Source: Paraburkholderia monticola
Lineage (GTDB): Bacteria > Pseudomonadota > Gammaproteobacteria > Burkholderiales > Burkholderiaceae
Assembly: GCF_001580545.1 (NCBI RefSeq)
Contig: NZ_LRBG01000003.1
Location: 124,001 to 188,000 of the forward strand
Direction of reading: 5' to 3'
DNA length: 64,000 nt
The notes below the pieces were generated by a model. The model was not told the origin of the DNA. It made no database searches and saw only the letters and a list, made by a program, of their open reading frames with translations. Within the stretch, counting starts at the first letter, position 1; each line of letters opens with the position of its first letter. This document shows, one piece after another, positions 18,434-27,055 of the stretch. Position numbers and translations under genes: made by a program.

Positions 18434-20281
18434 ATGTCGTCACTCCCGTCATTCGATCTACGCCTTTCGACACTTCGCACCGCCTATCGTGCAGGGGAAC
18501 TCACGCCGCGCAAGCTCGTCGCCGAACTGCTCGCGAAAGCCGCTACGCTGAATCCATCGTTCAATCTGTTCATCCATCTTCTGAGCGAAGACGAGCTCGC
18601 GCCTTACCTCGACCGACTCGACGCGCAAGACCTCGAGAGCCTGCCGCTCTATGGCGTTCCGTTCGCGATCAAGGACAACATCGATCTCGCCGGCATTCAG
18701 ACGACGGCCGCGTGTCCCGCATTCGCGTACACGCCGTCGCAGTCGGCGAGCATCGTTGCGCGGTTGATCGCGCTCGGCGCGATACCGCTCGGCAAGACCA
18801 ATCTCGACCAGTTCGCGACCGGTCTGAACGGCACCCGCTCGCCGTACGGCAAGTGCCGCAATAGCGTGCATCCCGACTATCCGTCGGGCGGCTCGAGCGC
18901 GGGCTCGTCGCTCGCGGTCGCGCTCGGCGTCGCCAGTTTCGCGCTCGGCACCGATACGGCCGGTTCCGGTCGCGTGCCTGCCGGGCTGAACAATCTCGTC
19001 GGTCTCAAGCCGACGAAAGGCCTGTTGTCCACCGCGGGTGTGGTGCCCGCGTGCCGCACGCTCGATTGTGTGACCTTCTTCACGGCGACGGCCGAAGAAG
19101 CGAGCGAGCTGCTTGGCTTGAGCGCTTGCAGCGATCCTCGCGACGCATACAGTCGCTCGAATCCGCAATGGAATACCGCGCGCGCATTTGGCCGGCCCAC
19201 GGCGTTCCGCTTCGGCGTGCCCGCACAACTGGAATTTGCCGGCTGCGCCGAGAGCCCCGAGCTGTTCGCCAACGCGCGCGCGTGGCTCGAAGCGGCAGGC
19301 GGCGAGGCGGTGGAAATCGACTTCACGCCGTTTGTCGAAGCCGCCAATCTGCTCTATCAAGGTCCGTGGGTGGCCGAGCGTTACAGCGTGGCGGGCGAGT
19401 TGATGACGAAGCAACCCGCTGCGGTGTTGCCGGTGATTCGCGACGTGTTGGCGAAGGCACCGGGCGCCACCGCGGTCGAACTCTTTCGCGCACAGTATCG
19501 CCTGCAGGAATTGAAGGCGGTCTGCGACGCATCGATCGAGACGCTCGATTTCGTTTTGACACCGACGTATCCGCGCGCCGTGACGCTCGACGAATTGGAG
19601 CGCGACCCGATCGGTCCGAACTCCCTGCTCGGCTATTACACGAACTTCATGAATCTGCTGGACTATGCCGCCGTCGCTACGCCGACCGCTTTCATGAAGA
19701 ACGGTCTGCCGTGGGGCGTGACCGTTTTTGGCCGCGCATTCACCGACCAGTACCTGTTGGGCGTGGCCGATCTGTTGCAACGAGCGAGCGGCGTGCGACG
19801 CGTCGGAGGCCTAAATGTCGAGCCGGAGCCGTCCAGCGAACGACACACGGCGAGCCACGACCGCATGCGGATCGCGGTCTGCGGTGCCCACATGCAAGGT
19901 TTGCCGCTCAACCGCGATCTGCTTGCCCGACGCGCCCGGCTCGTGCAGGCCACTCATACTTCCGGGCACTATCGATTGTCGGCGCTGCCTGCGTCCTCGG
20001 ACGGCACTCGACGCCCAGGCCTGTGGCGCGTCACAGATGGCGGCGCAAACATTGCTGTCGAAGTGTGGGAAATACCGAGCGCGGAGTTCGGCTCGTTCAT
20101 CGCGACCGTTCCTTCTCCGCTGGTTCTGGGGAAGGTCGAACTCGTCGACGGGTCGTGGGTGACCGGCTTTCTGTGCGAGCCGTACGGCGTGCAGTCGGCA
20201 ACCGACATCTCAGGTTTTGGCGGATGGCGAGCATGGCTTGCCAGCCAGCACGGCTCGCGACAAGCACCCGCTTCAGCCTGA
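18434..20281 (+). CDS. atzF: Allophanate hydrolase
   Basis: The 615-residue cytoplasmic amidase hydrolyses allophanate toward ammonium and CO2, the last step of the guanidine or urea carboxylase route. The amidase-signature domain covers about residues 1-460 with Lys-80 in PFAIKDN, the cis-serine in PSGGSSAGSS (residues 154-155) and nucleophile Ser-178 in GTDTAGSGRVPAG. The C-terminal region, about 480-600 (IAVCGAHMQGLPLNRDLLARRARL to GFLCEPYG), is the allophanate hydrolase C-terminal domain that releases the carboxyamine product. The gene starts 18 bases after the carboxylase stop, so the operon continues through it. The start is preceded by only a weak ribosome-binding site. Confidence 0.94.
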   Translation: MSSLPSFDLRLSTLRTAYRAGELTPRKLVAELLAKAATLNPSFNLFIHLLSEDELAPYLDRLDAQDLESLPLYGVPFAIKDNIDLAGIQTTAACPAFAYTPSQSASIVARLIALGAIPLGKTNLDQFATGLNGTRSPYGKCRNSVHPDYPSGGSSAGSSLAVALGVASFALGTDTAGSGRVPAGLNNLVGLKPTKGLLSTAGVVPACRTLDCVTFFTATAEEASELLGLSACSDPRDAYSRSNPQWNTARAFGRPTAFRFGVPAQLEFAGCAESPELFANARAWLEAAGGEAVEIDFTPFVEAANLLYQGPWVAERYSVAGELMTKQPAAVLPVIRDVLAKAPGATAVELFRAQYRLQELKAVCDASIETLDFVLTPTYPRAVTLDELERDPIGPNSLLGYYTNFMNLLDYAAVATPTAFMKNGLPWGVTVFGRAFTDQYLLGVADLLQRASGVRRVGGLNVEPEPSSERHTASHDRMRIAVCGAHMQGLPLNRDLLARRARLVQATHTSGHYRLSALPASSDGTRRPGLWRVTDGGANIAVEVWEIPSAEFGSFIATVPSPLVLGKVELVDGSWVTGFLCEPYGVQSATDISGFGGWRAWLASQHGSRQAPASA

Positions 20282-20602
20282 GCTTCGCGAACCGTCATTA
20301 GCCTTATGAATTGGCTGAATTTGGCTTGCTTACCAATTGGATGACCGCACAGGATTTATTCAATTTCTGGTCGAACCAGAGAGTTCACAATTAATCATCT
20401 GAAGTTTTAATCAAGGCACAGTTCTTTCGCAGTGAAAGGCCGAGTTCACAAATATAAGAAATATTCCTCGTAATTCGGCCTTTAATCGCACATTCGCGGC
20501 ATTTCCTCACTTAATCATCGCGCATTGCTGACGTTAACAAGTACAGCCAGGCGGACGCTACGCCCTGGATTGATTAGTACTTTTGACAGGTTGCTTACGC
20601 AA
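20282..20602. other. AT-rich intergenic region with long hairpin
   Basis: This 321-base gap between the guanidine operon and a chemotaxis receptor is clearly richer in A and T than its surroundings and shows no coding frame I would support. It has a dyad with 9-base arms AAAGGCCGA (20435-20443) and TCGGCCTTT (20475-20483) around a loop that holds a small AATAT/ATATT stem. It could be a weak terminator for the operon or a regulatory structure. The promoter of the next gene is expected here, but I did not find a convincing sigma-28 or sigma-70 motif. Confidence 0.5.
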
Positions 20603-22285
20603 ATGAATATCAAACGCAAGCTTCAGCTCCTCATGCTGGTGACGGTTTGCGCCATGGGTGGCGTGCTCGCTGTGACAGCGACGGCATTCAACTCGATCGG
20701 CGAGTCTTCGGCAACTGCATCGAGGCGGCAGCAGCAAATTCGCGGTTTGACGGAGATCAAGGCGAGTGCGATGTCTACCATTCAGCTCGATCCGACCGCC
20801 GACGATACGAAAAAAATCTTCAGCGATGCCGAGCAGAATATCGGCAAATGGGCGGACACCGTTGCCTCCCTCATCGCGCGTCCGGAGCGTCGGGAGAAGT
20901 TCAAGACGTTGATGCAAAACTGGAGAGCGTACGACCAGAAGTCGCAGCAAGTCATTGCTCTGGCCGCGCAAGACTCGAAAGCAGCCAATGAACGTGTGGC
21001 CGCGCTCTATCACTCCGACTTCCAGCCCTTCCAGGCACTGCTCGAGCAGAACATCGCGGAGAGTACGGAGGACGTGCGCAGCGCCATCGCAAGCGCGGAC
21101 CGAACCCGCGAAAGCATGATGTACGTCGTGATTGCGGTCATCCTGCTGGGTCTTGTGATCGTGGCCGGGTGGATATGGGCGCTGTCGCGGGGGATCCAGA
21201 AAGCCCTGAACAACATTCAATCGACGCTGCAACACGCGAGCGAGTCGCTCGATTTGACCGAGCGCGTTCCGGTCGAAAGGATGGACGAGATCGGGATGGC
21301 TGCGACCGCCTACAACGGGTTGATGGATCGCGTCGTCGACGTCATGGTGACGGTAAGGGAATCGACCGAGTCCGTGAGCGTTGCGTCAAAGGAAATCGCG
21401 GCAGGCAATATCGACCTTTCGTCGCGCACCGAGGAGCAGGCCGCATCGCTCGAGCAGACTGCCGCCAGCATGGAGCAGTTGACGGGCACCGTGCGTCAGA
21501 ATGCGGACAACGCGCGGCAGGCAAGCACGCTCGCCGCGAACGCATCGGGAGTCGCCGAGGAAGGCAATGGCGTGGTGCGGCGAGTGGTCTCGACCATGGA
21601 CGAAATCAAGGACAGCTCGGCGAAGATCGCCGACATCATCGGAATCATCGAAGGCATCGCTTTCCAGACCAATATCCTCGCGCTCAACGCGGCCGTCGAA
21701 GCCGCCCGGGCCGGCGAACAGGGACGTGGCTTTGCGGTCGTCGCGGGCGAGGTGCGCGCGCTTGCGCAACGATCGTCGAGCGCCGCGAAAGAAATCAAGG
21801 CACTGATCGATAGCTCGGTGGCGCGGGTTCGCACAGGTGTGGATCTGGTCGATCAGGCTGGAACCACGATGCAGCAGATCAGCGTGGCCGTCACGCGCGT
21901 CACCGACATCATGGGCGAGATCGCGGCGGCATCCGACGAGCAGAGCAAGGGCATCGATCAGGTGGGCCAGGCCGTCACGCAAATGGACGAAGTCACGCAG
22001 CAGAATGCCGCGCTGGTCGAGCAGGCCGCGGCCGCCGCGCAGTCGCTCGACGACCAGGCTGCGAAACTGCGCGCCGCGGTCAATGCGTTCACGCTCGGCA
22101 ACGGTGTCACATCCACACCGGCTCAGTCGCGGATCTCGGCGCAACGGCGGCCCGTTTCGGCCATCGGACGTGCAACCACGAAATTGCGTGCGTCGCCCGG
22201 CAGCGAAGTTCGCAAGCGGGCTACAGCATCTGCGACGCTCATGACGGCTCCCGTTGAAGCGGGCGGCGATTGGAAAGCCTTCTGA
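20603..22285 (+). CDS. Methyl-accepting chemotaxis protein
   Basis: The 560-residue receptor begins [20 protein letters not shown] with a first membrane helix, then a periplasmic four-helix-bundle ligand domain of about 165 residues. A second helix ([23 protein letters not shown]) and a HAMP segment follow. The cytoplasmic signalling hairpin tip is [44 protein letters not shown], the CheA/CheW-binding site. The C-terminus lacks the NWETF-type CheR/CheB tether and ends in a basic Ser/Thr-rich tail. A TTG start at 20525 would add 26 residues; I chose ATG 20603 because the conserved region begins there. The ligand is unknown. It sits just after the guanidine operon, but a separate AT-rich gap argues for separate control. 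Confidence 0.93.
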   Translation: MNIKRKLQLLMLVTVCAMGGVLAVTATAFNSIGESSATASRRQQQIRGLTEIKASAMSTIQLDPTADDTKKIFSDAEQNIGKWADTVASLIARPERREKFKTLMQNWRAYDQKSQQVIALAAQDSKAANERVAALYHSDFQPFQALLEQNIAESTEDVRSAIASADRTRESMMYVVIAVILLGLVIVAGWIWALSRGIQKALNNIQSTLQHASESLDLTERVPVERMDEIGMAATAYNGLMDRVVDVMVTVRESTESVSVASKEIAAGNIDLSSRTEEQAASLEQTAASMEQLTGTVRQNADNARQASTLAANASGVAEEGNGVVRRVVSTMDEIKDSSAKIADIIGIIEGIAFQTNILALNAAVEAARAGEQGRGFAVVAGEVRALAQRSSSAAKEIKALIDSSVARVRTGVDLVDQAGTTMQQISVAVTRVTDIMGEIAAASDEQSKGIDQVGQAVTQMDEVTQQNAALVEQAAAAAQSLDDQAAKLRAAVNAFTLGNGVTSTPAQSRISAQRRPVSAIGRATTKLRASPGSEVRKRATASATLMTAPVEAGGDWKAF

Positions 22286-22425
22286 TCCGTGCAACTCGGG
22301 CAAGGCCGCGAGCAAGGTCCGTGGTTGCCGCTGAACTCGATCGACAGGTTGGTCTCTAACGGCCTGACATGCGCCTCGGGCTCTGCCGTGGCAGCCGAGA
22401 ATCGCAATTTCGAGGAGGTTTCCTG

Positions 22426-22779
22426 ATGACGTTTCGCACCGCCGCGCTCGCCACCGCAGCTTCTCTCGCGCTTGTCTGCGCTACCGTAACGTTCGCCGCG
22501 CAGGCGCAAACTTCGGCTGCGCCCGACAGTCAATGGCGCGCCAGCCCGACCACGCTCGCGACGCTACTGCAGGACGGCTACAAAATCGTCGCAGTGGTCA
22601 ATGGCGTGCGCGGCAATGCCGGGCTGGCCGACACGATCTTCGTGCAGCGCGATCAGAGCGCATTCAAATGCGTCGACCCGCAGCAACCGGATTCGAAAGC
22701 GGGCAAGACCGTCGGGGCGCCGGCCTGTTATGAGCTGGTCCCGCCGACTGGAACGGTGCCGGCGTCCGAAGCGAAATAA
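22426..22779 (+). CDS. Small secreted protein of unknown function
   Basis: This 117-residue protein has a signal peptide MTFRTAALATAASLALVCATVTFAAQAQ, probably cut after AQA, and a mature part of about 88 residues (WRASPTTLATLLQDGYKIVAVVNGVRGNAGLADTIFVQRDQSAFKCVDPQQPDSKAGKTVGAPACYELVPP). Two cysteines in the mature part (FKCVDP and APACYEL) may form a disulfide in the periplasm. A strong GAGGAGG site eight bases before ATG 22426 decides the start. I do not recognise a named family. It stands between the chemotaxis receptor and the converging marR gene, with its own likely transcript. Confidence 0.75.
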   Translation: MTFRTAALATAASLALVCATVTFAAQAQTSAAPDSQWRASPTTLATLLQDGYKIVAVVNGVRGNAGLADTIFVQRDQSAFKCVDPQQPDSKAGKTVGAPACYELVPPTGTVPASEAK

Positions 22780-22794
22780 CGTGAGTCGTGAGCG

Positions 22795-23238
22795 TCAGCG
22801 GTCCACCAGCCGGCTCAGATTGCCGCGCACCCGCTGCAGCAGCCCGATCAACTGCGCCGCTTCCTCATCGCTGAAACCATTGAGCGCTTCCAGCGCGACC
22901 TCGTCGCCGACCTTGCGGGCCTTGCCGAGCGTGGCCTCGGCCTTCGGCGTCATGCGTACCTGGCGCTCGCGGCGATCCTGCGGATTGGCGGTCCGCTCGA
23001 TCCAGCCGCCCTCCTCCATCCGGTCGAGCAGCCGGCCCGCCGAGATCGGCGCGACCTCGAGCAGATCCGCGAGCCGCGCCTGATTGATGTCGCCGTAATG
23101 GCCGAGATAGGCCAGCACGCGGCATTGCGCGCGCGTCAGATCGACCGACGACTTCGCGAGATCGTCGAAACGCTTGCCCGCGAGTCGGCCGACGTCGTAG
23201 ATCAGAAAGCCGAAGCGTTCTTCGAATTGGGTTTTCAT
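22795..23238 (-). CDS. MarR family transcriptional regulator
   Basis: This 147-residue winged-helix protein (MKTQFEERFGFLIYDVGRLAGKRFDDLAKSSVDLTRAQCRVLAYLGHYGDINQARLADLLEVAPISAGRLLDRMEEGGWIER) has the MarR helix-turn-helix and the wing with DRRERQVRMTPKAEATL. It probably represses the divergent EmrB-type pump gene from the operator at 23331-23358. I use ATG 23238; a GTG seven codons upstream lies in the promoter. A TATAAT sequence ends only six bases before that ATG, so the mRNA may be leaderless. The 5' region also carries a half copy of the operator (TGCTTACGTATA), which suggests autoregulation. The inducer is likely a small toxic compound, not identified. Confidence 0.9.
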   Translation of the reverse strand: MKTQFEERFGFLIYDVGRLAGKRFDDLAKSSVDLTRAQCRVLAYLGHYGDINQARLADLLEVAPISAGRLLDRMEEGGWIERTANPQDRRERQVRMTPKAEATLGKARKVGDEVALEALNGFSDEEAAQLIGLLQRVRGNLSRLVDR

Positions 23239-23330
23239 GCGCGGATTATACGTAAGCACTTCGGCTTGCAGCGCCTCTGCGCATGCGTTCGACCCTCAGC
23301 ACAACTCCCGATAGCGCAAACCCGCATGGC

Positions 23331-23358
23331 CGATATACTAAGCATGCTTACGATATCG
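23331..23358 (+). promoter_or_regulatory. MarR-type operator between marR and the pump gene
   Basis: A perfect 12-base palindrome TAAGCATGCTTA at 23339-23350 is extended on both sides by CGATAT repeats, giving a 28-base dyad with only two mismatched positions. It ends 16 bases before the start codon of the EmrB-type pump, the right place for a repressor. Confidence 0.75.
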
Positions 23359-23374
23359 ACCGCGCCCACCTTTC

Positions 23375-24913
23375 ATGTCCTCCGCCTCCACGCCGGCGAG
23401 CGCCACCGCGCTGCTCAACCGGCCGATGATCACGATCTCGATCATGCTCGCGACGCTGATCCAGACGCTCGACAGCACGATCGCCAACGTGGCGCTGCCG
23501 CATATGCAAGGCACGCTGTCCGCGTCGCAGGACGAAATCACGTGGGTGCTGACCTCTTACATCGTCGCCGCCGCGATCGCCACGCCGCTCACCGGCTGGC
23601 TATCGGATCGTCTCAGCGTGAAGCGGCTGCTGCTGATCGCGATCGGCGGCTTCACGGTGTCGTCCGCGCTGTGCGGACTCTCCGAAACCTTGTCGCAGAT
23701 CGTCGTGTCGCGGCTGCTGCAGGGGGTCTTCGGCGCGTCGCTGGTGCCGCTGTCGCAATCGATCCTGCTCGACATCAATCCGCGCGAAAAACAGGGCCAG
23801 GCGATGGCCGTGTGGGGCATGGGCGTGATGGTCGGGCCGATTCTCGGTCCGACGCTCGGCGGCTGGCTCACCGATAGCTACAACTGGCGCTGGGTGTTCT
23901 TCATCAACGTGCCGATCGGCGCGTTCGCGCTGTTCGGCGTCGCAACCTTCCTGCCGACGCGCGAGCCCAAACACGACGTAAAGTTCGACGCGTTCGGCTT
24001 CATCACGCTCGGCCTCGCGATCGGCGCATTTCAGGCGATGCTCGATCGCGGCGAGCAGCTCGACTGGTTTTCATCGACCGAGATCGTGATCGAAGCGCTC
24101 GTCGCGGCGATCAGCTTCGCGTTTTTCCTCGTCCACACGGCGACCGTCGGCGAGCGCTCGTTCTTCAAGTACAAGTTGCTGAAGGACCCGAACTTCGCGA
24201 CCGGCACGTTCTTCATCTTCGTGATCGGCGCGGTGATGTACGCGACGCGCGCGCTGCTGCCGCCGATGCTGCAAAACCTGATGGGCTATCCGGTCGCGAC
24301 CACGGGCCTCGTCACCGCGCCGAGCGGCGCCGGCACGATGGTCGCGATGCTGATCGCCGGGCGGCTGCTCAGGCGCATCGACGCGCGGCTGCTGCTGCTC
24401 TGCGGCTTCCTAATTTCGGCGTTCGCGCTGTGGCAGATGATGCAATACACGATCGTGCTGTCGCCGTCGAACATCGTGTGGCCCGGCGTGATCCAGGGCT
24501 TCGGGCTCGGCCTCGTGTTCGTGCCGCTGTCCGCGCTGACGTTCTCGACGCTGTCGCCCGAATTGCGCGCGGACGGCACCGCGACTTATAGCCTGATGCG
24601 CAATATCGGCAGCAGTATCGGCATTTCGATCGTGCAGACGCTGATGACGCGCAACACGCAGATCTCGCACGCGGACCTCGCGGCAAACATCACCGCGTTC
24701 AATCCGGCACTCCAGCCGATGCTCGACAGCGGCTCCGCCTACGACATCGCGGCGCTGAACGCGTCGATCACGCAGCAGGCGGCGATGGTCGCGTATCTGA
24801 ACGACTTCAAGCTGATGTTCGTAGCGACGCTGCTGGTGATTCCGCTGCTGCTGCTGATCCGGCCGTCGCACAAGGCGCCGGATGCGTCGGCCGCGCATGC
24901 GGCGATGGATTGA
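23375..24913 (+). CDS. DHA2-family (EmrB/QacA type) drug efflux transporter
   Basis: The 512-residue inner-membrane protein has about 14 predicted helices and starts MSSASTPASATALLNRPMITISIMLATLIQTLDSTIANVALPHMQGTLSASQDEITWVLTSYI, the usual EmrB N-terminus with motif D1. The loop motif is GWLSDRLSVKRLLL, and motif C is VMVGPILGPTLGGWLTDSYNWRWVFFINVP. It exports hydrophobic toxicants with proton exchange; the substrate is not visible. No EmrA membrane-fusion partner lies next to it, so it either works alone or with a partner encoded elsewhere. The divergent MarR gene and the operator at 23331-23358 point to induction by a drug-like compound. Confidence 0.92.
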   Translation: MSSASTPASATALLNRPMITISIMLATLIQTLDSTIANVALPHMQGTLSASQDEITWVLTSYIVAAAIATPLTGWLSDRLSVKRLLLIAIGGFTVSSALCGLSETLSQIVVSRLLQGVFGASLVPLSQSILLDINPREKQGQAMAVWGMGVMVGPILGPTLGGWLTDSYNWRWVFFINVPIGAFALFGVATFLPTREPKHDVKFDAFGFITLGLAIGAFQAMLDRGEQLDWFSSTEIVIEALVAAISFAFFLVHTATVGERSFFKYKLLKDPNFATGTFFIFVIGAVMYATRALLPPMLQNLMGYPVATTGLVTAPSGAGTMVAMLIAGRLLRRIDARLLLLCGFLISAFALWQMMQYTIVLSPSNIVWPGVIQGFGLGLVFVPLSALTFSTLSPELRADGTATYSLMRNIGSSIGISIVQTLMTRNTQISHADLAANITAFNPALQPMLDSGSAYDIAALNASITQQAAMVAYLNDFKLMFVATLLVIPLLLLIRPSHKAPDASAAHAAMD

Positions 24914-24938
24914 ACTCGCGGCAACGCCAGCGCCAACC

Positions 24939-25664
24939 TCAAGCTTCGATTCGCCCGCGCGTCACGCCGAGCAAGGATGCCATCGCGGCGCGCGCCGCGG
25001 CGGCATCGCGCGCGCGGATCGCGTCGAACACCGCCGTGTGCTCGGCGAGCGACGCGTTGAACACCTCGGCACGTTTCGCGTTGAGGCGCAACTGCCCCTC
25101 GAGCGTGCGTTCGATCAGCGTACCGAGCGGGATCAGCAATTCGTTGCTGCACGCGGTGAGCACGCTCAGATGGAACTGCAGATCCGCGCGCACCCATTCG
25201 TCGACGTTACGCGCCTCCACCATCGAGGCATGCGCGGCCGCGAGCGAGCGCATCGTGTCGTCGGTGTACGCGTCGGCCGCGAGGCCGGCGGCGTACGGCT
25301 CGATCATCTCGCGCATTTCCTGCAGCTTGAGCGCGAACGTCATCGGCTCGGCGACCCGGGAGTACCAGTCGAGCAGATCGGCATCGAGCAGATTCCACGC
25401 GGATTTGATCCGCACCCGCGTGCCGACGCGTGGCCGCGATTCGATCAGTCCTTTCGACGTCAGCGTGCGCAGCGCCTCGCGCAACACGGTGCGGCTCACG
25501 CCGAACGTCTCCATCAATTCGGCTTCGCGCGGCAGGATCGACGCCGGCGCATAGTCGCCGCGCAGAATCGCGGTCGCGAGCAGTTGGGCGACTCGCCCGT
25601 GCAGATCGTGCGGAATGATGTTCTCCTCGCGGTGGGTGGTCTCGTGTCGCAACGCGACGGCCAT
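24939..25664 (-). CDS. GntR/FadR-type regulator, likely of galactonate catabolism
   Basis: The 241-residue regulator has an N-terminal GntR winged helix (GRVAQLLATAILRGDYAPASILPREAELMETFGVSRTVLREALRTLTSKGLIESRPRVGTRV) and a C-terminal FCD all-alpha ligand domain (MIEPYAAGLAADAYTDDTM, DLQFHLSVLTACSNELLIPL, EHTAVFDAIRARDAAAARAAM) with the acid/His set expected to bind a metal. It is divergent from the D-galactonate dehydratase gene and very probably represses it, as DgoR does in enteric bacteria. A GGAAGA ribosome-binding site precedes the ATG. The dyads at 25696-25723 are the likely binding place. Confidence 0.9.
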   Translation of the reverse strand: MAVALRHETTHREENIIPHDLHGRVAQLLATAILRGDYAPASILPREAELMETFGVSRTVLREALRTLTSKGLIESRPRVGTRVRIKSAWNLLDADLLDWYSRVAEPMTFALKLQEMREMIEPYAAGLAADAYTDDTMRSLAAAHASMVEARNVDEWVRADLQFHLSVLTACSNELLIPLGTLIERTLEGQLRLNAKRAEVFNASLAEHTAVFDAIRARDAAAARAAMASLLGVTRGRIEA

Positions 25665-25695
25665 TCTTCCAGCTTGACCACTATGTGGCGAATAA

Positions 25696-25723
25696 TACTA
25701 TTAATAGTACTTTAAAGCGCTTT
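25696..25723 (+). promoter_or_regulatory. GntR-type operator region upstream of dgoD
   Basis: A perfect 14-base palindrome TACTATTAATAGTA (25696-25709) is followed by a second palindrome AAAGCGCTTT (25714-25723). Both stand in an AT-rich 120-base gap between the divergent regulator gene and dgoD. FadR-type proteins bind such short inverted repeats; which of the two is used cannot be decided by eye. Confidence 0.65.
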
Positions 25724-25784
25724 GTTGTAGCATGGAATTCCCGAATTCTTTTGTATGCGCACTGGCCGCTAGGAGACACCCACC

Positions 25785-26933
25785 ATGAAAATCACCAAGC
25801 TCGAAACCTTCATCGTCCCGCCGCGCTGGTGCTTCCTCAAAATCGAGACCGACGAGGGCATCGTCGGATGGGGCGAGCCGGTGGTGGAAGGCCGGGCGCA
25901 TACGGTGGCCGCGGCCGTCGAGGAATTGTCCGACTATCTGATCGGCAAGGACCCGCTACTGATCGAGGATCACTGGCAGGTGATGTATCGCTCGGGTTTC
26001 TATCGCGGAGGCCCGATCACGATGAGCGCGATCGCGGGCGTCGACCAGGCACTGTGGGACATCAAGGGCAAGCACCATGGCGTGCCCGTGCATGCGCTGC
26101 TCGGCGGCCAGGTGCGCGACAGGATCAAGGTGTACTCGTGGATCGGCGGCGACCGTCCGAGCGACGTCGCGAACAACGCGCGCGCGGTGGTCGAGCGCGG
26201 CTTCAAGGCCGTCAAGATGAACGGCTCGGAAGAGCTGCAGATCATCGACACCTTCGACAAGGTGCAAGGCGTGATCAACAACGTCGCGGCGGTGCGCGAG
26301 GCGGTCGGGCCGAACGTCGGCATCGGCGTGGACTTCCACGGCCGCGTGCATAAGCCGATGGCGAAGGTGCTCGCCAAGGAACTCGATCCGTACAAGCTGC
26401 TGTTCATCGAGGAGCCGGTGCTGTCGGAGAACGCCGAGGCGCTGCGCGACATCGTCAATCAGACCAACACGCCGATCGCGCTCGGCGAGCGCCTGTATTC
26501 GCGCTGGGACTTCAAGCACATCCTGTCGGGCGGCTACGTCGACATCATCCAGCCGGACGCGTCGCACGCGGGCGGCATCACCGAGTGCCGCAAGATCGCC
26601 GCGATGGCCGAAGCCTACGACGTCGCGCTCGCGCTGCATTGCCCGCTCGGCCCGATCGCGCTCGCGACCTGCCTGCAGATCGACGCGGTCAGCTACAACG
26701 CATTCATCCAGGAACAGAGCCTCGGCATCCACTACAACCAGGGCAACGATCTGCTCGACTACATCAGAAACCCCGAAGTCTTCAAATACGAAGACGGCTT
26801 CGTGTCGATTCCGCAGGGCCCGGGACTCGGCATCGAGGTCAACGAAGAGAAGGTGCGCGAGATGGCGAAGGTCGGTCATCGCTGGCGCAATCCGGTGTGG
26901 CGTCACGCGGATGGCAGCGTCGCCGAATGGTGA
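25785..26933 (+). CDS. dgoD: D-galactonate dehydratase
   Basis: The 382-residue enolase-superfamily enzyme dehydrates D-galactonate to 2-keto-3-deoxy-galactonate. It has the full DgoD residue set: metal ligands Asp-183, Glu-209 and Glu-235, His-185 in VDFHGRVHK and His-285 in [11 protein letters not shown], which agree with the known DgoD positions. The start [25 protein letters not shown] is also typical. A GGAG-type site precedes ATG 25785. The next enzymes of the pathway (KDPGal kinase and aldolase) are not in this window, so the cell must supply them from elsewhere or use the gene with another sugar-acid route. It is cotranscribed with the MFS gene that follows. Confidence 0.95.
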   Translation: MKITKLETFIVPPRWCFLKIETDEGIVGWGEPVVEGRAHTVAAAVEELSDYLIGKDPLLIEDHWQVMYRSGFYRGGPITMSAIAGVDQALWDIKGKHHGVPVHALLGGQVRDRIKVYSWIGGDRPSDVANNARAVVERGFKAVKMNGSEELQIIDTFDKVQGVINNVAAVREAVGPNVGIGVDFHGRVHKPMAKVLAKELDPYKLLFIEEPVLSENAEALRDIVNQTNTPIALGERLYSRWDFKHILSGGYVDIIQPDASHAGGITECRKIAAMAEAYDVALALHCPLGPIALATCLQIDAVSYNAFIQEQSLGIHYNQGNDLLDYIRNPEVFKYEDGFVSIPQGPGLGIEVNEEKVREMAKVGHRWRNPVWRHADGSVAEW

Positions 26934-27055
26934 TCTGAGCTGAGCACTTGAGCGAATCAGGCGGAATGCTGCCGGCGGGCGGCGTTCCGGCCTCGCGCGA
27001 TTTGCGTTTCACCCTCACCCGCCGTCGATACAAAAACATCAAGAGGCTTCCCTCC

